Of a stretch of 64,000 nt of DNA, positions 54,647 through 62,511 are shown piece after piece. The DNA comes from Bacillus alkalisoli (GTDB lineage: Bacteria > Bacillota > Bacilli > Bacillales > Bacillaceae_I): positions 1,754,665 to 1,818,664 of the forward strand of contig NZ_KZ454944.1 in NCBI RefSeq assembly GCF_002797415.1, written 5' to 3'. Made by a program: the position numbers and the translations under genes. The notes under the pieces are model-generated. The model had not been told where the DNA came from. It saw only the letters and a list, made by a program, of their open reading frames with translations, and did no database searches. Positions within the stretch are counted from its first letter, which is position 1, and each line of letters begins with the position of its first letter.

Positions 54647-54805
54647 ATGAGTAAAGCTAAATCAAAAGGTGGAACTGGAAGAGGGACAGGCAAAAAAGGC
54701 TGGAACCGCTGGCAATCAAGTGCAAACAAGAAAAAGAGTGCAAAACCTTATAAAAGTAAAGGCGTGAAAAACCCTACTGATGAGAGAAACGGGGACGGGG
54801 TTTAA
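54647..54805 (+). CDS. DUF3934 family small basic protein
   Basis: This 52-residue Gly/Lys-rich protein begins MSKAKSKGGTGRGTGKKGWN, the pattern of the DUF3934 family in Bacillus. AAGGAGGTG, a near-perfect ribosome site, precedes the ATG. Its last residues (RNGDGV) are encoded by GAAACGGGGACGGGGTTT, a word that recurs in non-coding DNA near 57550 and 57893, so the C-terminus may derive from a dispersed repeat. Function unknown. Confidence 0.8.
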   Translation: MSKAKSKGGTGRGTGKKGWNRWQSSANKKKSAKPYKSKGVKNPTDERNGDGV

Positions 54806-54973
54806 TATCGCATTATAAGGCAATAAATTATTGAAAATTCAAAAAACATGAAACTTTTCTTCTCCAACCAACGTATAGAAAGTAACAACTTAATGGGGGA
54901 GAAGACCATGTCATGAAACTTTTGCACCTTATCTCCTAAAATACTATTCTAGGCATTGTCAGGGGGAAACAAT

Positions 54974-55174
54974 ATGTATTACGAAAGCGTATTATCCGCA
55001 ATTAATTCCATACTATTTTGTTGGGTAGTATTTCTATTTTTCCAAAGAGTAAACAATCGCTATCCTTATCGAAATTCCTGGAAAAAGGATATCATACTTA
55101 CATTTGTTCAAAGTGTGGTTATAGTCTTAGTTGCATTACCAATTTTATTCTACTTTATCAATCTATATAATTGA
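54974..55174 (+). CDS. Small two-pass membrane protein
   Basis: This 66-residue protein has two hydrophobic segments (about 6-26 and 42-63) separated by a basic loop (NRYPYRNSWKKD). AGGGGG lies about 7 bases before the ATG; an upstream TTG overlaps that site. Unrecognised. Confidence 0.65.
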   Translation: MYYESVLSAINSILFCWVVFLFFQRVNNRYPYRNSWKKDIILTFVQSVVIVLVALPILFYFINLYN

Positions 55175-55327
55175 ATCAATTTCGTAATTACGTTGAAAAA
55201 GAATAGTTTAGTGATATACAAAATAATATGTTTTTATTAAGGTGTATAAATACAGAATACGATGCTATTATTCTTTTTTCAATTAGTAGTCATACATTAT
55301 GAAACGGACTCAATTAAAATAGTGCTA

Positions 55328-55391
55328 AAAAAGTGCCAGGCCCCCAAGCCTTATAAAACATTAACTAGGCGGGGGGCTGGCACTTTTTTAT
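55328..55391. terminator. Strong bidirectional terminator
   Basis: AAAAAGTGCCAG (55328-55339) pairs with CTGGCACTTTTT (55377-55388), with further inner pairs (GCCCCC/GGGGGGC, AGCCT/AGGC). It has T-runs on both strands and sits between the small membrane gene and the S9 peptidase. Confidence 0.9.
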
Positions 55392-55396
55392 CTTAC

Positions 55397-57391
55397 TTAT
55401 TTACGACGATCCTCAAACCATCCAATCAAATGCTCCAATCTTTCCAAACGATGCTTTGGCTTACCAGAACGGGACAAGTCATGATTCTCATCAGGGAAGC
55501 GAACTAACTTTGTCTCCACACCTAAACGCTTCAACGCCACATACCATTGCTCTGCTTGCTCCATCGGACAACGTAAATCTTGTTCACTATGCAAAATTAA
55601 CGTTGGTGTTTTAACATTACGAGCGTAGTGAAGAGGGGACAGCTTAATCAATCTTTCATAATCCTCCCACAGATCAGCCTTACCGTGTTGCCATTCCGTA
55701 AAGAAGAAACCAATATCACTCGTTCCGTAGAAGCTATGCCAGTTACAGATGCTTCGTTGCGTAACAGCTGCTTTAAAACGGTCTGTACGAGTAACAATAA
55801 CGTTCGTCATGTACCCACCGTAACTTCCTCCTGTAACAAATAACTCCTCTTGATCAATATAATCAAAGGTCGCCAACGCATAATCCACACCAGCCATAAT
55901 ATCTTCATAATCCATTCCACCGTAATCACCGATAACAGCATTTACGAACTCATGACCATATCCATGGCTTCCACGCGGGTTCGTATATAGAACTACATAG
56001 CCTTTAGCAGCCATTAACTGCATTTCATGATGTAACCCGTTCCCATACGCAGTTGCGGGACCACCGTGAATTTGCAGGATCATTGGATATTTTTTGCCTT
56101 CTTCATAACCGAAAGGCTTCAAAATCCAACCCTCCACATCCACACCATCCGTACTGATATAATGGATGTTTTCCGGTGTGCTTAAGTGCACTTCTTTATA
56201 AAGCTCCTCGTTCCAATCCGTAACTTTTACCACATTTTCCACTTCACTCAAATCTTGCACAACTAAATCACCAGTAGAATGAGGAGTAGCAAGTACAAGA
56301 ACTGCTTTGTCATCACTCAATACATCATACGAAGTAACACTTGCCACAGCCGGTGATAGAGCAGAAGAAACCTCGCCGTCCACACTCACCTTAAATAACT
56401 GACAATCGCCACCAACAGTAGCGTTGAAGTAAATGTTCTTACTCGCATCATCCCAAATTAAACGAGTTTCGGCCGTATCATACTTTGCATCAACCCCAAC
56501 AAGATTTCCAACTGTGTAATCAAAATGCTCCGTTAAATTCTTACATTCACCAGTTTCTAAAGATAGAAGAAGAACATTTGCATTACCTTGGCTTCTTTCT
56601 CCACGAGTATGTCCAGCAAACGCTAGCCATTTCCCATCAGGCGAGAAGGATGGTGCCATAATGTATCCATTTCCATCGTAAACCAAAGACTCTTCTTTCG
56701 TATCCAAATCATATTTCCAAATCGCAGGTAAGTAACCCCACTCTTTATCTTCCGCCTTCGTACCAACATAGATCAAGCTCTTGCCATCCGGAGAAAAACG
56801 AGGTTGACCGAAATCATGCTCACCTTCCGTTACCTTCTTAAACGCTTTTGTCTCGATATCAAACAAGTACACATGCTTACGATCTTCATTATAAATCCCA
56901 ACCCCATCACCTTTATAACGAAGTCTAGTAATCACTTTCACATCACTTTTTTTCTCATCTTCTTTTTCCTTTTCTGAAAAATTATCCAATGCACCATGCA
57001 CAGTCACAGCAAGCTGCTTTCCATCAGGTGACCAAGTAAACTCACCAATTCCTTGCTTCACATCTGTTAGTTGGATAGCCTCACCGCCATCCGTATGTAA
57101 AAGCCAAACCTGATTTTTGCCAGTACGGTTAGATCGAAACGCAAGCGTACTTCCATCAGGAGACCATTTTGGAGTAACATCTTTCACTAAGTGATCTTTA
57201 GAATAATGAGAAGTGAATTGTCTTCCGTTTCCATTAAGGTCTGTTAAATAAATATAAGAATAGTACCCATCTTTTTCCTTATCTACATGCGTTAACACAT
57301 AGGCTACCTCATCTTTCGTAGGGGAAACTTGCGGATCTCCTACAAACTTAAATTTACACAAATCATCTGCCGTAATAGGTCGTTTTGCCAT
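55397..57391 (-). CDS. S9-family acylaminoacyl-peptidase (YuxL-like)
   Basis: This 664-residue protein has an N-terminal beta-propeller (repeated SPDGK motifs: WSPDGSTLAFRSN, FSPDGKSLIYVG, FSPDGKWLAFAG) and a C-terminal alpha/beta-hydrolase peptidase domain. The Ser is in GGSYGGYM, the Asp near ILHSEQDLRCP and the His in DENHDLSRSG. It is similar in layout to B. subtilis YuxL. Two ATG codons follow GGAGG; the second, at 8 bases, is preferred. A long inverted repeat lies just upstream. Substrate unknown. Confidence 0.88.
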   Translation of the reverse strand: MAKRPITADDLCKFKFVGDPQVSPTKDEVAYVLTHVDKEKDGYYSYIYLTDLNGNGRQFTSHYSKDHLVKDVTPKWSPDGSTLAFRSNRTGKNQVWLLHTDGGEAIQLTDVKQGIGEFTWSPDGKQLAVTVHGALDNFSEKEKEDEKKSDVKVITRLRYKGDGVGIYNEDRKHVYLFDIETKAFKKVTEGEHDFGQPRFSPDGKSLIYVGTKAEDKEWGYLPAIWKYDLDTKEESLVYDGNGYIMAPSFSPDGKWLAFAGHTRGERSQGNANVLLLSLETGECKNLTEHFDYTVGNLVGVDAKYDTAETRLIWDDASKNIYFNATVGGDCQLFKVSVDGEVSSALSPAVASVTSYDVLSDDKAVLVLATPHSTGDLVVQDLSEVENVVKVTDWNEELYKEVHLSTPENIHYISTDGVDVEGWILKPFGYEEGKKYPMILQIHGGPATAYGNGLHHEMQLMAAKGYVVLYTNPRGSHGYGHEFVNAVIGDYGGMDYEDIMAGVDYALATFDYIDQEELFVTGGSYGGYMTNVIVTRTDRFKAAVTQRSICNWHSFYGTSDIGFFFTEWQHGKADLWEDYERLIKLSPLHYARNVKTPTLILHSEQDLRCPMEQAEQWYVALKRLGVETKLVRFPDENHDLSRSGKPKHRLERLEHLIGWFEDRRK

Positions 57392-57414
57392 CATCCATAC
57401 CTCCATTGAGTAGA

Positions 57415-57460
57415 GGGGACAGACACCTTGATGCATCGATGAATCTAGGTGTCTGACCCC
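57415..57460. repeat. Inverted repeat upstream of the S9 peptidase gene
   Basis: GGGGACAGACACCT (57415-57428) pairs with AGGTGTCTGACCCC (57447-57460) with a single A-A mismatch; the spacer is itself partly palindromic (GATGCATCGATGAATC). A half-copy (GGGGTCAGGCACCTTGATGCATCG) recurs at 57588. Could be a terminator-like or leader hairpin. Confidence 0.65.
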
Positions 57461-57694
57461 ATAATGTAAAATCTATAAATCTATCATAACATTTCGAGGA
57501 GCGAAGTAAAAATGATTTATTCGATAGTTCAGTATTTTCAGTGAGAAATGAGGACGGGGTTCATTTCTCATTTTAAAAATGAGTAGAGGGGTCAGGCACC
57601 TTGATGCATCGTTGAGTAAAGTAGGAATTGTAATATTTTTGTAGAATACATATGTAGAAGTAATAACAGTAAATAATAGAAAAAGGTGAAATTA

Positions 57695-57882
57695 GTGATT
57701 GATAAATTAAAAACGTACCACATAAGCTGTTATTTGCAGTTGGTTTCTCGTTAGTTTTAGTTAGTGGTTTACTAGCTTTTACTAATTTTTGGTTAAATAT
57801 TATTTCAGCTTTAACGTTGTTTGTTGCGGTGTTAATTATACTACTTGCTGCAGATCAGAGACACCAAGCTACTAGAAAGTGA
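57695..57882 (+). pseudogene. Small membrane protein gene broken by a one-base frameshift
   Basis: A GTG start with AAGGTG 6 bases upstream encodes MIDKLKT. The frame then dies, while the neighbouring frame reads ...HKLLFAVGFSLVLVSG through LFVAVLIILLAADQRHQATRK to TGA at 57880-57882. One added base near the A-run at about 57709-57713 would give one 62-residue, two-pass membrane protein. A real deletion or a homopolymer sequencing error are equally possible. Confidence 0.5.
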
Positions 57883-57972
57883 AAAATGGGAACGGGGTTT
57901 CATTTCTCATTAATATTGCCAGCCCCAGAAACGTATAAAAAATTTTAACGTGTAGAGGAACAGGCACCTAAG

Positions 57973-58593
57973 TTAAATGTATTTTATCCACGCTTTAAAC
58001 CATCTTTTTTTATAAATAAAAGCAACGCTATTCAAAAGAAAAGTGGGGATTTGTTTAGGTATGAATCTTCTTCTGTAGAGTTTGTATGCCTTCTTTAAAT
58101 CTTCCCATTGAGAACATTCTCCTCTTTGGCGAAATCGTGCCACATCAATCAATTTCACATGGCCATCTTTTGTAAGAATGATGTTACGTAGATGCACATC
58201 AGAAGGATTTAATCCAACACCTCTGACCAACTTTAATGCCATATCAACTTCTAAAATGTGCTTATACTTTATCGGAATACCTTTTATAAGGCAATTGAAA
58301 AATGTTTGACCGGAAATATAATCTATCACAATATAATTCTCTCCATAAGCATGTAATGTAGGGAAGAACGGGTTTTCTTTTAACATGGTGTAAACAGTAG
58401 TCTCTTCTTTTCCTATTTCTCTATGTGTAGGAAAGTACACTTTTATAACTAAGTTTGTAGATTTAATTTTGAATGCATACGCACTTCGTCCTTTACCAAC
58501 AAGCTCTAGCTCATTTGCCTTGTCAAGCAATCTAACAGTAGATCCATATATTTTATATATAACGCTATTAGCTAGTTCTTCATATGTTTTCAT
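57973..58593 (-). CDS. Protein-kinase-like protein (YrzF-type)
   Basis: This 206-residue protein has a minimal kinase-like fold: glycine-rich ELVGKGRSAYAFKI, a lysine in LVIKVYF, catalytic-loop-like NPSDVHLRNIIL (canonical HxD altered to SDVHLRN) and metal-site-like KLIDVARF (DFG altered to DVA). It resembles the YrzF-type Ser/Thr kinase-like proteins of Bacillus. Activity is uncertain. CAGGAGG precedes the ATG. Upstream on the same strand lie a sigma-A promoter, a yybP-ykoY-type Mn aptamer and a terminator, so manganese control is predicted. Confidence 0.75.
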   Translation of the reverse strand: MKTYEELANSVIYKIYGSTVRLLDKANELELVGKGRSAYAFKIKSTNLVIKVYFPTHREIGKEETTVYTMLKENPFFPTLHAYGENYIVIDYISGQTFFNCLIKGIPIKYKHILEVDMALKLVRGVGLNPSDVHLRNIILTKDGHVKLIDVARFRQRGECSQWEDLKKAYKLYRRRFIPKQIPTFLLNSVAFIYKKRWFKAWIKYI

Positions 58594-58623
58594 TGTTCGT
58601 TACCTCCTGATAGTCTGCTAGAA

Positions 58624-58657
58624 AAACAAAAAACCTTTACCATATATGGTAAAGGTT
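58624..58657 (-). terminator. Terminator in the riboswitch expression platform
   Basis: Positions 58632-58657 form a perfect 26-base palindrome (CCTTTACC...GGTAAAGG core), followed on the minus strand by TTTTGTTTTT. Its 3' arm (TGGTAAAGGT) could instead pair with the aptamer strand ACCTTTACCA at about 58692-58701, giving two exclusive folds before the kinase-like gene. Confidence 0.85.
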
Positions 58658-58665
58658 GGTTAACA

Positions 58666-58797
58666 GAATATCTAAAAGGCGCCTTACCATCTGGTAAAGG
58701 TCTTGCTAACAACGTAATGTTGCCAATACTGCCGAGAGCATATTGCTCTGTCATGACGACATGTATTGTAAAAGCTACTCCCCTTTAATAGGAATAT
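58666..58797 (-). ncRNA. yybP-ykoY manganese riboswitch
   Basis: Read on the minus strand, the two conserved blocks of this Mn(II)-sensing aptamer are present: AAAGGGGAGTAGC (58774-58786) and TTAGCAAGACCTTTACC (58693-58709). Between them are GTCGTCA, a GAGCA/TGCTC hairpin and GGCAACA. AAAGG near the start can pair with CCTTT near 58674-58679 to close the structure. A terminator follows, then the kinase-like gene. Known yybP-ykoY targets are mostly membrane metal proteins, so a kinase-like target is unusual. Confidence 0.88.
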
Positions 58798-58811
58798 TTA
58801 TTTGTAAAATA

Positions 58812-58840
58812 AGAATAAGATATGGAAGGAGTTTTGTCAA
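58812..58840 (-). promoter_or_regulatory. Sigma-A promoter of the riboswitch transcript
   Basis: On the minus strand TTGACA (58835-58840) and TATTCT (58812-58817) are separated by exactly 17 bases. The predicted start near 58805 is just before the aptamer. Confidence 0.85.
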
Positions 58841-58871
58841 TGTATATTATATACTTGTAAACTTCCATAGG

Positions 58872-58899
58872 TTGGACAAGAACTAATTACTACTATGAC
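58872..58899 (+). promoter_or_regulatory. Candidate promoter of the small membrane exporter
   Basis: TTGGAC (58872-58877), 16-base spacer, TATGAC (58894-58899). It is divergent from the riboswitch promoter. Confidence 0.4.
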
Positions 58900-58970
58900 T
58901 TTATATTATTAGACGTTTTTGTTAAAGTGGAGTATATATATAAACTGAAATACATAGGGGGGATCTAGTG

Positions 58971-59471
58971 ATGGGATACTTAGAATTCCTTTGGGCGTAC
59001 ATAGTAGTATTCGTTTTAGCAGCCATTCCATTTTTTGAAGGATACGGAGTAATTGCTCTAGCTATTTTCGCGGGCTTACCAGTAATACCAGTTGTAATAC
59101 TAGCTATACTTGGCAACATATTGACTGTCATTTTGCTGATTATTTTTATCAATAAACTTAAAGAATGGAGAAAGAAACGTAAAGGTGAAGAAGAGGAAAG
59201 GGAGCCGAGCAAAAGAGCATTACGTGCTCAAAAGCTATGGCAGAAATATGGCTTGCCAGGTCTTGCATTCATCGGCCCACTTATTGTAGGTAGTCATCTT
59301 GCCGCATTTATGAGTCTTTCATTTGGAGGAACGAAAAAAGGAACCTCTATTTGGATGACGACAAGCATCATCGTTTGGAGCATTGTTTTTGCTGTATTAA
59401 CTCATTTTGGGGTAGATTTTTTAGGATATGGGGACAGAGGATTTTTTAAGCAAATCATTGAAAACGAATAA
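58971..59471 (+). CDS. Small multi-drug export family protein
   Basis: This 166-residue protein has about four hydrophobic segments and a highly charged central linker (KLKEWRKKRKGEEEEREPSK). N-terminal FVLAAIPFFEGYGVIALAIF and C-terminal GLPGLAFIGPLIVGSHLAAF fit the Sm_multidrug_ex family (PF06695). The actual substrate is unknown. The ATG lies 8 bases after AGGGGGG; the GTG before it is unlikely. Confidence 0.78.
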   Translation: MGYLEFLWAYIVVFVLAAIPFFEGYGVIALAIFAGLPVIPVVILAILGNILTVILLIIFINKLKEWRKKRKGEEEEREPSKRALRAQKLWQKYGLPGLAFIGPLIVGSHLAAFMSLSFGGTKKGTSIWMTTSIIVWSIVFAVLTHFGVDFLGYGDRGFFKQIIENE

Positions 59472-59530
59472 AGATTAACGTTGTAGAAATTAATTGAGTC
59501 TTTAATCGAGAAAGAGTATCCTACACATAA

Positions 59531-59565
59531 AAAATCGTCTAGTTTTTAACTAGACGATTTTTTTA
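59531..59565. terminator. Bidirectional terminator overlapping the end of the GbsR-type gene
   Basis: AAAATCGTCTAGTT (59531-59544) pairs with AACTAGACGATTTT (59548-59561), followed by Ts. The hairpin includes the last codons and stop of the minus-strand gene ending at 59546. Confidence 0.92.
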
Positions 59566-60121
59566 TAAGACTTGAAACTTCTTGATCTTTTTTCTTCGGA
59601 ATATAGTCAAATATTTTGTTTGATTCCAAATCATCGACAAGTCGGTTTAACCAATCATAATATTCTAAAGCATAATGGAGTTTGTCGATATCAAATTTAG
59701 TCATTGTTTTTAAATCATCAGGTGTAGACGGGTCCTGAATGATCTCTTCTAATTCTATTAATGATTTGTCTATCATTGCTATATTAGTATGAATACCTGC
59801 GCGCCATTTAATAGAGAAAAGACCAACAAACGATTTAAACCAATCATCGTTACTTTCGTAATAATCTTTACGATCTCCTTTTTTCCACACCTTGTCTACC
59901 ATTTGCATTTCCTGGAGCTGTCTGACTGAAGTGCTCATACTTGTTTTGCTCATGCCTAGCTCTTCTTTCATTTCATCTAGCGTCATCGGTTTTTCACTAA
60001 AGTAGAGTAGACCATATAACCTTCCGACAGAAGGGGTTATACCATATAAACTCATGTTTTGTGCCATGCTATCAATAAATCGCTCTCGAGCCTTTAAGAG
60101 CTTTTCATTAGTGATTTCCAT
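59546..60121 (-). CDS. GbsR/OpcR-type transcriptional regulator (MarR superfamily)
   Basis: This 191-residue protein has a winged-helix DNA-binding domain (RLYGLLYFSEKPMTLDEMKEELGMSKTSMSTSVRQLQ) and a C-terminal helical dimer domain. This matches GbsR/OpcR, choline- or compatible-solute-linked repressors of glycine betaine genes. It is divergent from opuA, so it probably controls that operon, perhaps through the palindrome at 60243-60262. AAGGAAG precedes the ATG. Confidence 0.88.
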   Translation of the reverse strand: MEITNEKLLKARERFIDSMAQNMSLYGITPSVGRLYGLLYFSEKPMTLDEMKEELGMSKTSMSTSVRQLQEMQMVDKVWKKGDRKDYYESNDDWFKSFVGLFSIKWRAGIHTNIAMIDKSLIELEEIIQDPSTPDDLKTMTKFDIDKLHYALEYYDWLNRLVDDLESNKIFDYIPKKKDQEVSSLIKKSSS

Positions 60122-60242
60122 TACTTCACTTCCTTGAAATTTCTACCTTTAGCGTATCATATTTAATTATAAAATAAAATTTGTAATATAACTGTAATAT
60201 GGAGCATTTGGTCGCAATTGTAAGAATTCAGTGTGTTTTATA

Positions 60243-60262
60243 CGTACAGTATAAACTGTACG
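60243..60262. promoter_or_regulatory. Perfect palindrome, candidate operator for the GbsR-type regulator
   Basis: CGTACAGT-ATAA-ACTGTACG is a perfect 8+4+8 bp inverted repeat between the regulator gene and opuAA, within the A/T-rich promoter region. No other strong palindrome is seen in 60122-60468. Confidence 0.55.
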
Positions 60263-60468
60263 GACTATACGATAGAAATATCAAGGTATATGGACTTTGT
60301 GGAAAAAAAATGCACTTTGTATAATAAGAAAGTACCAAATAAGGGAACAAACATAGACAAAATTATTGAATATATTACTTTTCACCTGTTTTTATGACTA
60401 GCAACAAGAATGATTAACGGAATAATCCGTGTATTCAGTGAGAAGCTTTCGCCAAAGGAGAAATACGA

Positions 60469-61665
60469 ATGAATAAAATTGAAGTACATAATTTAACAAA
60501 GGTTTTTGGGAAAAATCCAAAGGAAGTAATTAATAGATTGAACCTAGGTCAAGACAAAGAACAGATTTTAGAAGAGACTGGCCTTACTGTCGGTGTGAAT
60601 AAAGCTTCTTTTGAAGTAAAAGCTGGTGAGTTCTTTGTTATTATGGGTCTTTCTGGTAGTGGAAAGTCTACATTGATTCGTCTTGTTAATCGATTAATTG
60701 AACCGACAGATGGAGAAGTACTTATCGATGGAGAAAACATTACTAAGATGAACAAAAACGAACTTATTGATATTAGACGAAAAAAGCTTGCAATGGTCTT
60801 TCAAAAGTTCGCCTTATTTCCACATCGAACAGTTAAGGAAAATGTGGAATTTGGTCTAGAGGTTCAAGGTGTCTCAAAGAGTGAAAGAGAAGAGAAAGCA
60901 TTAAAGTCTATCTATGATGTAGGCCTAAAAGGCTATGAAAATAGTTATCCAGACGAGCTAAGTGGTGGAATGCAACAAAGAGTTGGACTAGCTCGTGCCC
61001 TTGCTAATGACTCTGATATTCTACTGATGGATGAAGCATTCAGTGCGTTAGACCCTATCATTCGAAAAGAAATGCAAGATGAGCTATTAACCTTGCAGAG
61101 TAAGTATGGCAAAACAATTCTATTTATTACGCATGACCTAGATGAAGCATTAAAACTAGGAGATAGAATTGCCATTATGAAAAACGGTTCAATTGTCCAA
61201 ATTGGCACAGCAGAAGAAATTTTAGAAAATCCAGCAAATGAATACGTTTATAACTTTGTAGAAGATGTAGACCGTTCAAAGGTTTTAGTTGCTTCCAACA
61301 TTATGAAGAAGCCAGATGTCGTGACTGTTTGGAAAGACGGCCCAAGAGTAGCGGTGAAAAAGATGGAAGAAGCGGGTATATCTAGTATTTTTGTTGTGGA
61401 TAAAGATAAAAAGTTAAAAGGTATACTAACGATTGATGCAGCAATTGAAGCTTATAAAGAAATTAAATGGGTGGAAGATGTATTAGAACAAGGGTACCAC
61501 ACAACTGCACCTGATACGCCGTTGAGTGAATTAATTGGTGTTGCGGCGGAATCGAAGTATCCAATTGCGGTAGTAGAAGATGATAGATTACTAGGAATTA
61601 TCGTGAGAGTATCTATTTTATCTGGTCTCGTTTTAGGTAAAGAGCAAGGTGAGGTGACAACATGA
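60469..61665 (+). CDS. opuAA: Glycine betaine ABC transporter, ATP-binding subunit
   Basis: This 398-residue ATPase has Walker A GLSGSGKST, signature LSGGMQQR, Walker B ILLMDEAFSALD, and two C-terminal CBS domains (about 275-395) that in OpuA sense ionic strength or nucleotides. It energises import of glycine betaine for osmoprotection. AAAGGAG precedes the ATG. It is the first gene of opuA, ending in an ATGA overlap with opuAB. Confidence 0.94.
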   Translation: MNKIEVHNLTKVFGKNPKEVINRLNLGQDKEQILEETGLTVGVNKASFEVKAGEFFVIMGLSGSGKSTLIRLVNRLIEPTDGEVLIDGENITKMNKNELIDIRRKKLAMVFQKFALFPHRTVKENVEFGLEVQGVSKSEREEKALKSIYDVGLKGYENSYPDELSGGMQQRVGLARALANDSDILLMDEAFSALDPIIRKEMQDELLTLQSKYGKTILFITHDLDEALKLGDRIAIMKNGSIVQIGTAEEILENPANEYVYNFVEDVDRSKVLVASNIMKKPDVVTVWKDGPRVAVKKMEEAGISSIFVVDKDKKLKGILTIDAAIEAYKEIKWVEDVLEQGYHTTAPDTPLSELIGVAAESKYPIAVVEDDRLLGIIVRVSILSGLVLGKEQGEVTT

Positions 61666-62504
61666 ATTACTTCACACTTCCATTAGAAGATTGGACAAAT
61701 CATTTCGTTTATACGTATTTAATTCCCATATTTGGTGGCTTCTTTGATTTCATCAGAGGCATTATTTCTTTCTTTATTAATGGTGTTGCAGATTTATTTA
61801 CTTTTATACCAGCAGAGATTATGGCACTTATTCTAGTTATCTTAGCTTGGAAGTTTGCAGGGAAAGGGATCGCTATATTTACCGTTTTCGGTGCACTTTA
61901 TTTAGGGTCTGTTAACTTGTGGGATGCAGCAATGCTTACATTAGCAGTAGTAGTAGTTGCTACGTTATTCTCTATTATTATTGGAATCCCATTAGGTATT
62001 TTAACAGCGAAAAATAAAACGTTAGATGCATTAGTGAGACCAATCCTAGACTTTATGCAAACTTTACCAAGTTTTGTATATTTAATTCCAGCTATCTTAC
62101 TATTTGGCTTGGGAGAAGTACCGGCAGTTATTTCTACCTTTGTATTTGCTACACCTCCAGCAGTAAGAATGACAAGCTTAGGTATTAAGCAAGTACCAAC
62201 AGATATGGTAGAAGCAGCTAAGGCTTTTGGATCCACACCTTGGCAAATGCTGACGAAGGTACAATTACCGATTGCTATTCCAACTATTATGGCTGGAGTC
62301 AATCAAACTATTATGCTAGCACTTTCCATGGCTGTTATTGCCTCTATGATTGGTGCACCAGGTTTAGGTTCGACCGTTTTAGCGGGAATTTCTAGTGTAA
62401 ACGTAGGAAAAGGGTTAGTCGGGGGACTAGGTATTGTAGTGTTAGCTATTATACTAGACCGCATTACACAAGGATTAGGTAATACAAAAAAGAGAAAAGG
62501 GTGA
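61662..62504 (+). CDS. opuAB: Glycine betaine ABC transporter, permease subunit
   Basis: This 280-residue protein has about six to seven transmembrane segments and the binding-protein-dependent transport loop (EAAKAFGSTPWQMLTKVQLPIAIPTIMAGVNQ). Overlap with opuAA by 4 bases indicates coupled translation. Confidence 0.94.
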   Translation: MNYFTLPLEDWTNHFVYTYLIPIFGGFFDFIRGIISFFINGVADLFTFIPAEIMALILVILAWKFAGKGIAIFTVFGALYLGSVNLWDAAMLTLAVVVVATLFSIIIGIPLGILTAKNKTLDALVRPILDFMQTLPSFVYLIPAILLFGLGEVPAVISTFVFATPPAVRMTSLGIKQVPTDMVEAAKAFGSTPWQMLTKVQLPIAIPTIMAGVNQTIMLALSMAVIASMIGAPGLGSTVLAGISSVNVGKGLVGGLGIVVLAIILDRITQGLGNTKKRKG

Positions 62505-62511
62505 GTGGGGA

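Noticed and set aside
58621-58800. Leader of the plus-strand small exporter gene
   Set aside because: Conserved aptamer blocks, promoter and terminator read correctly only on the minus strand; the plus-strand gene has its own candidate promoter at 58872-58899.
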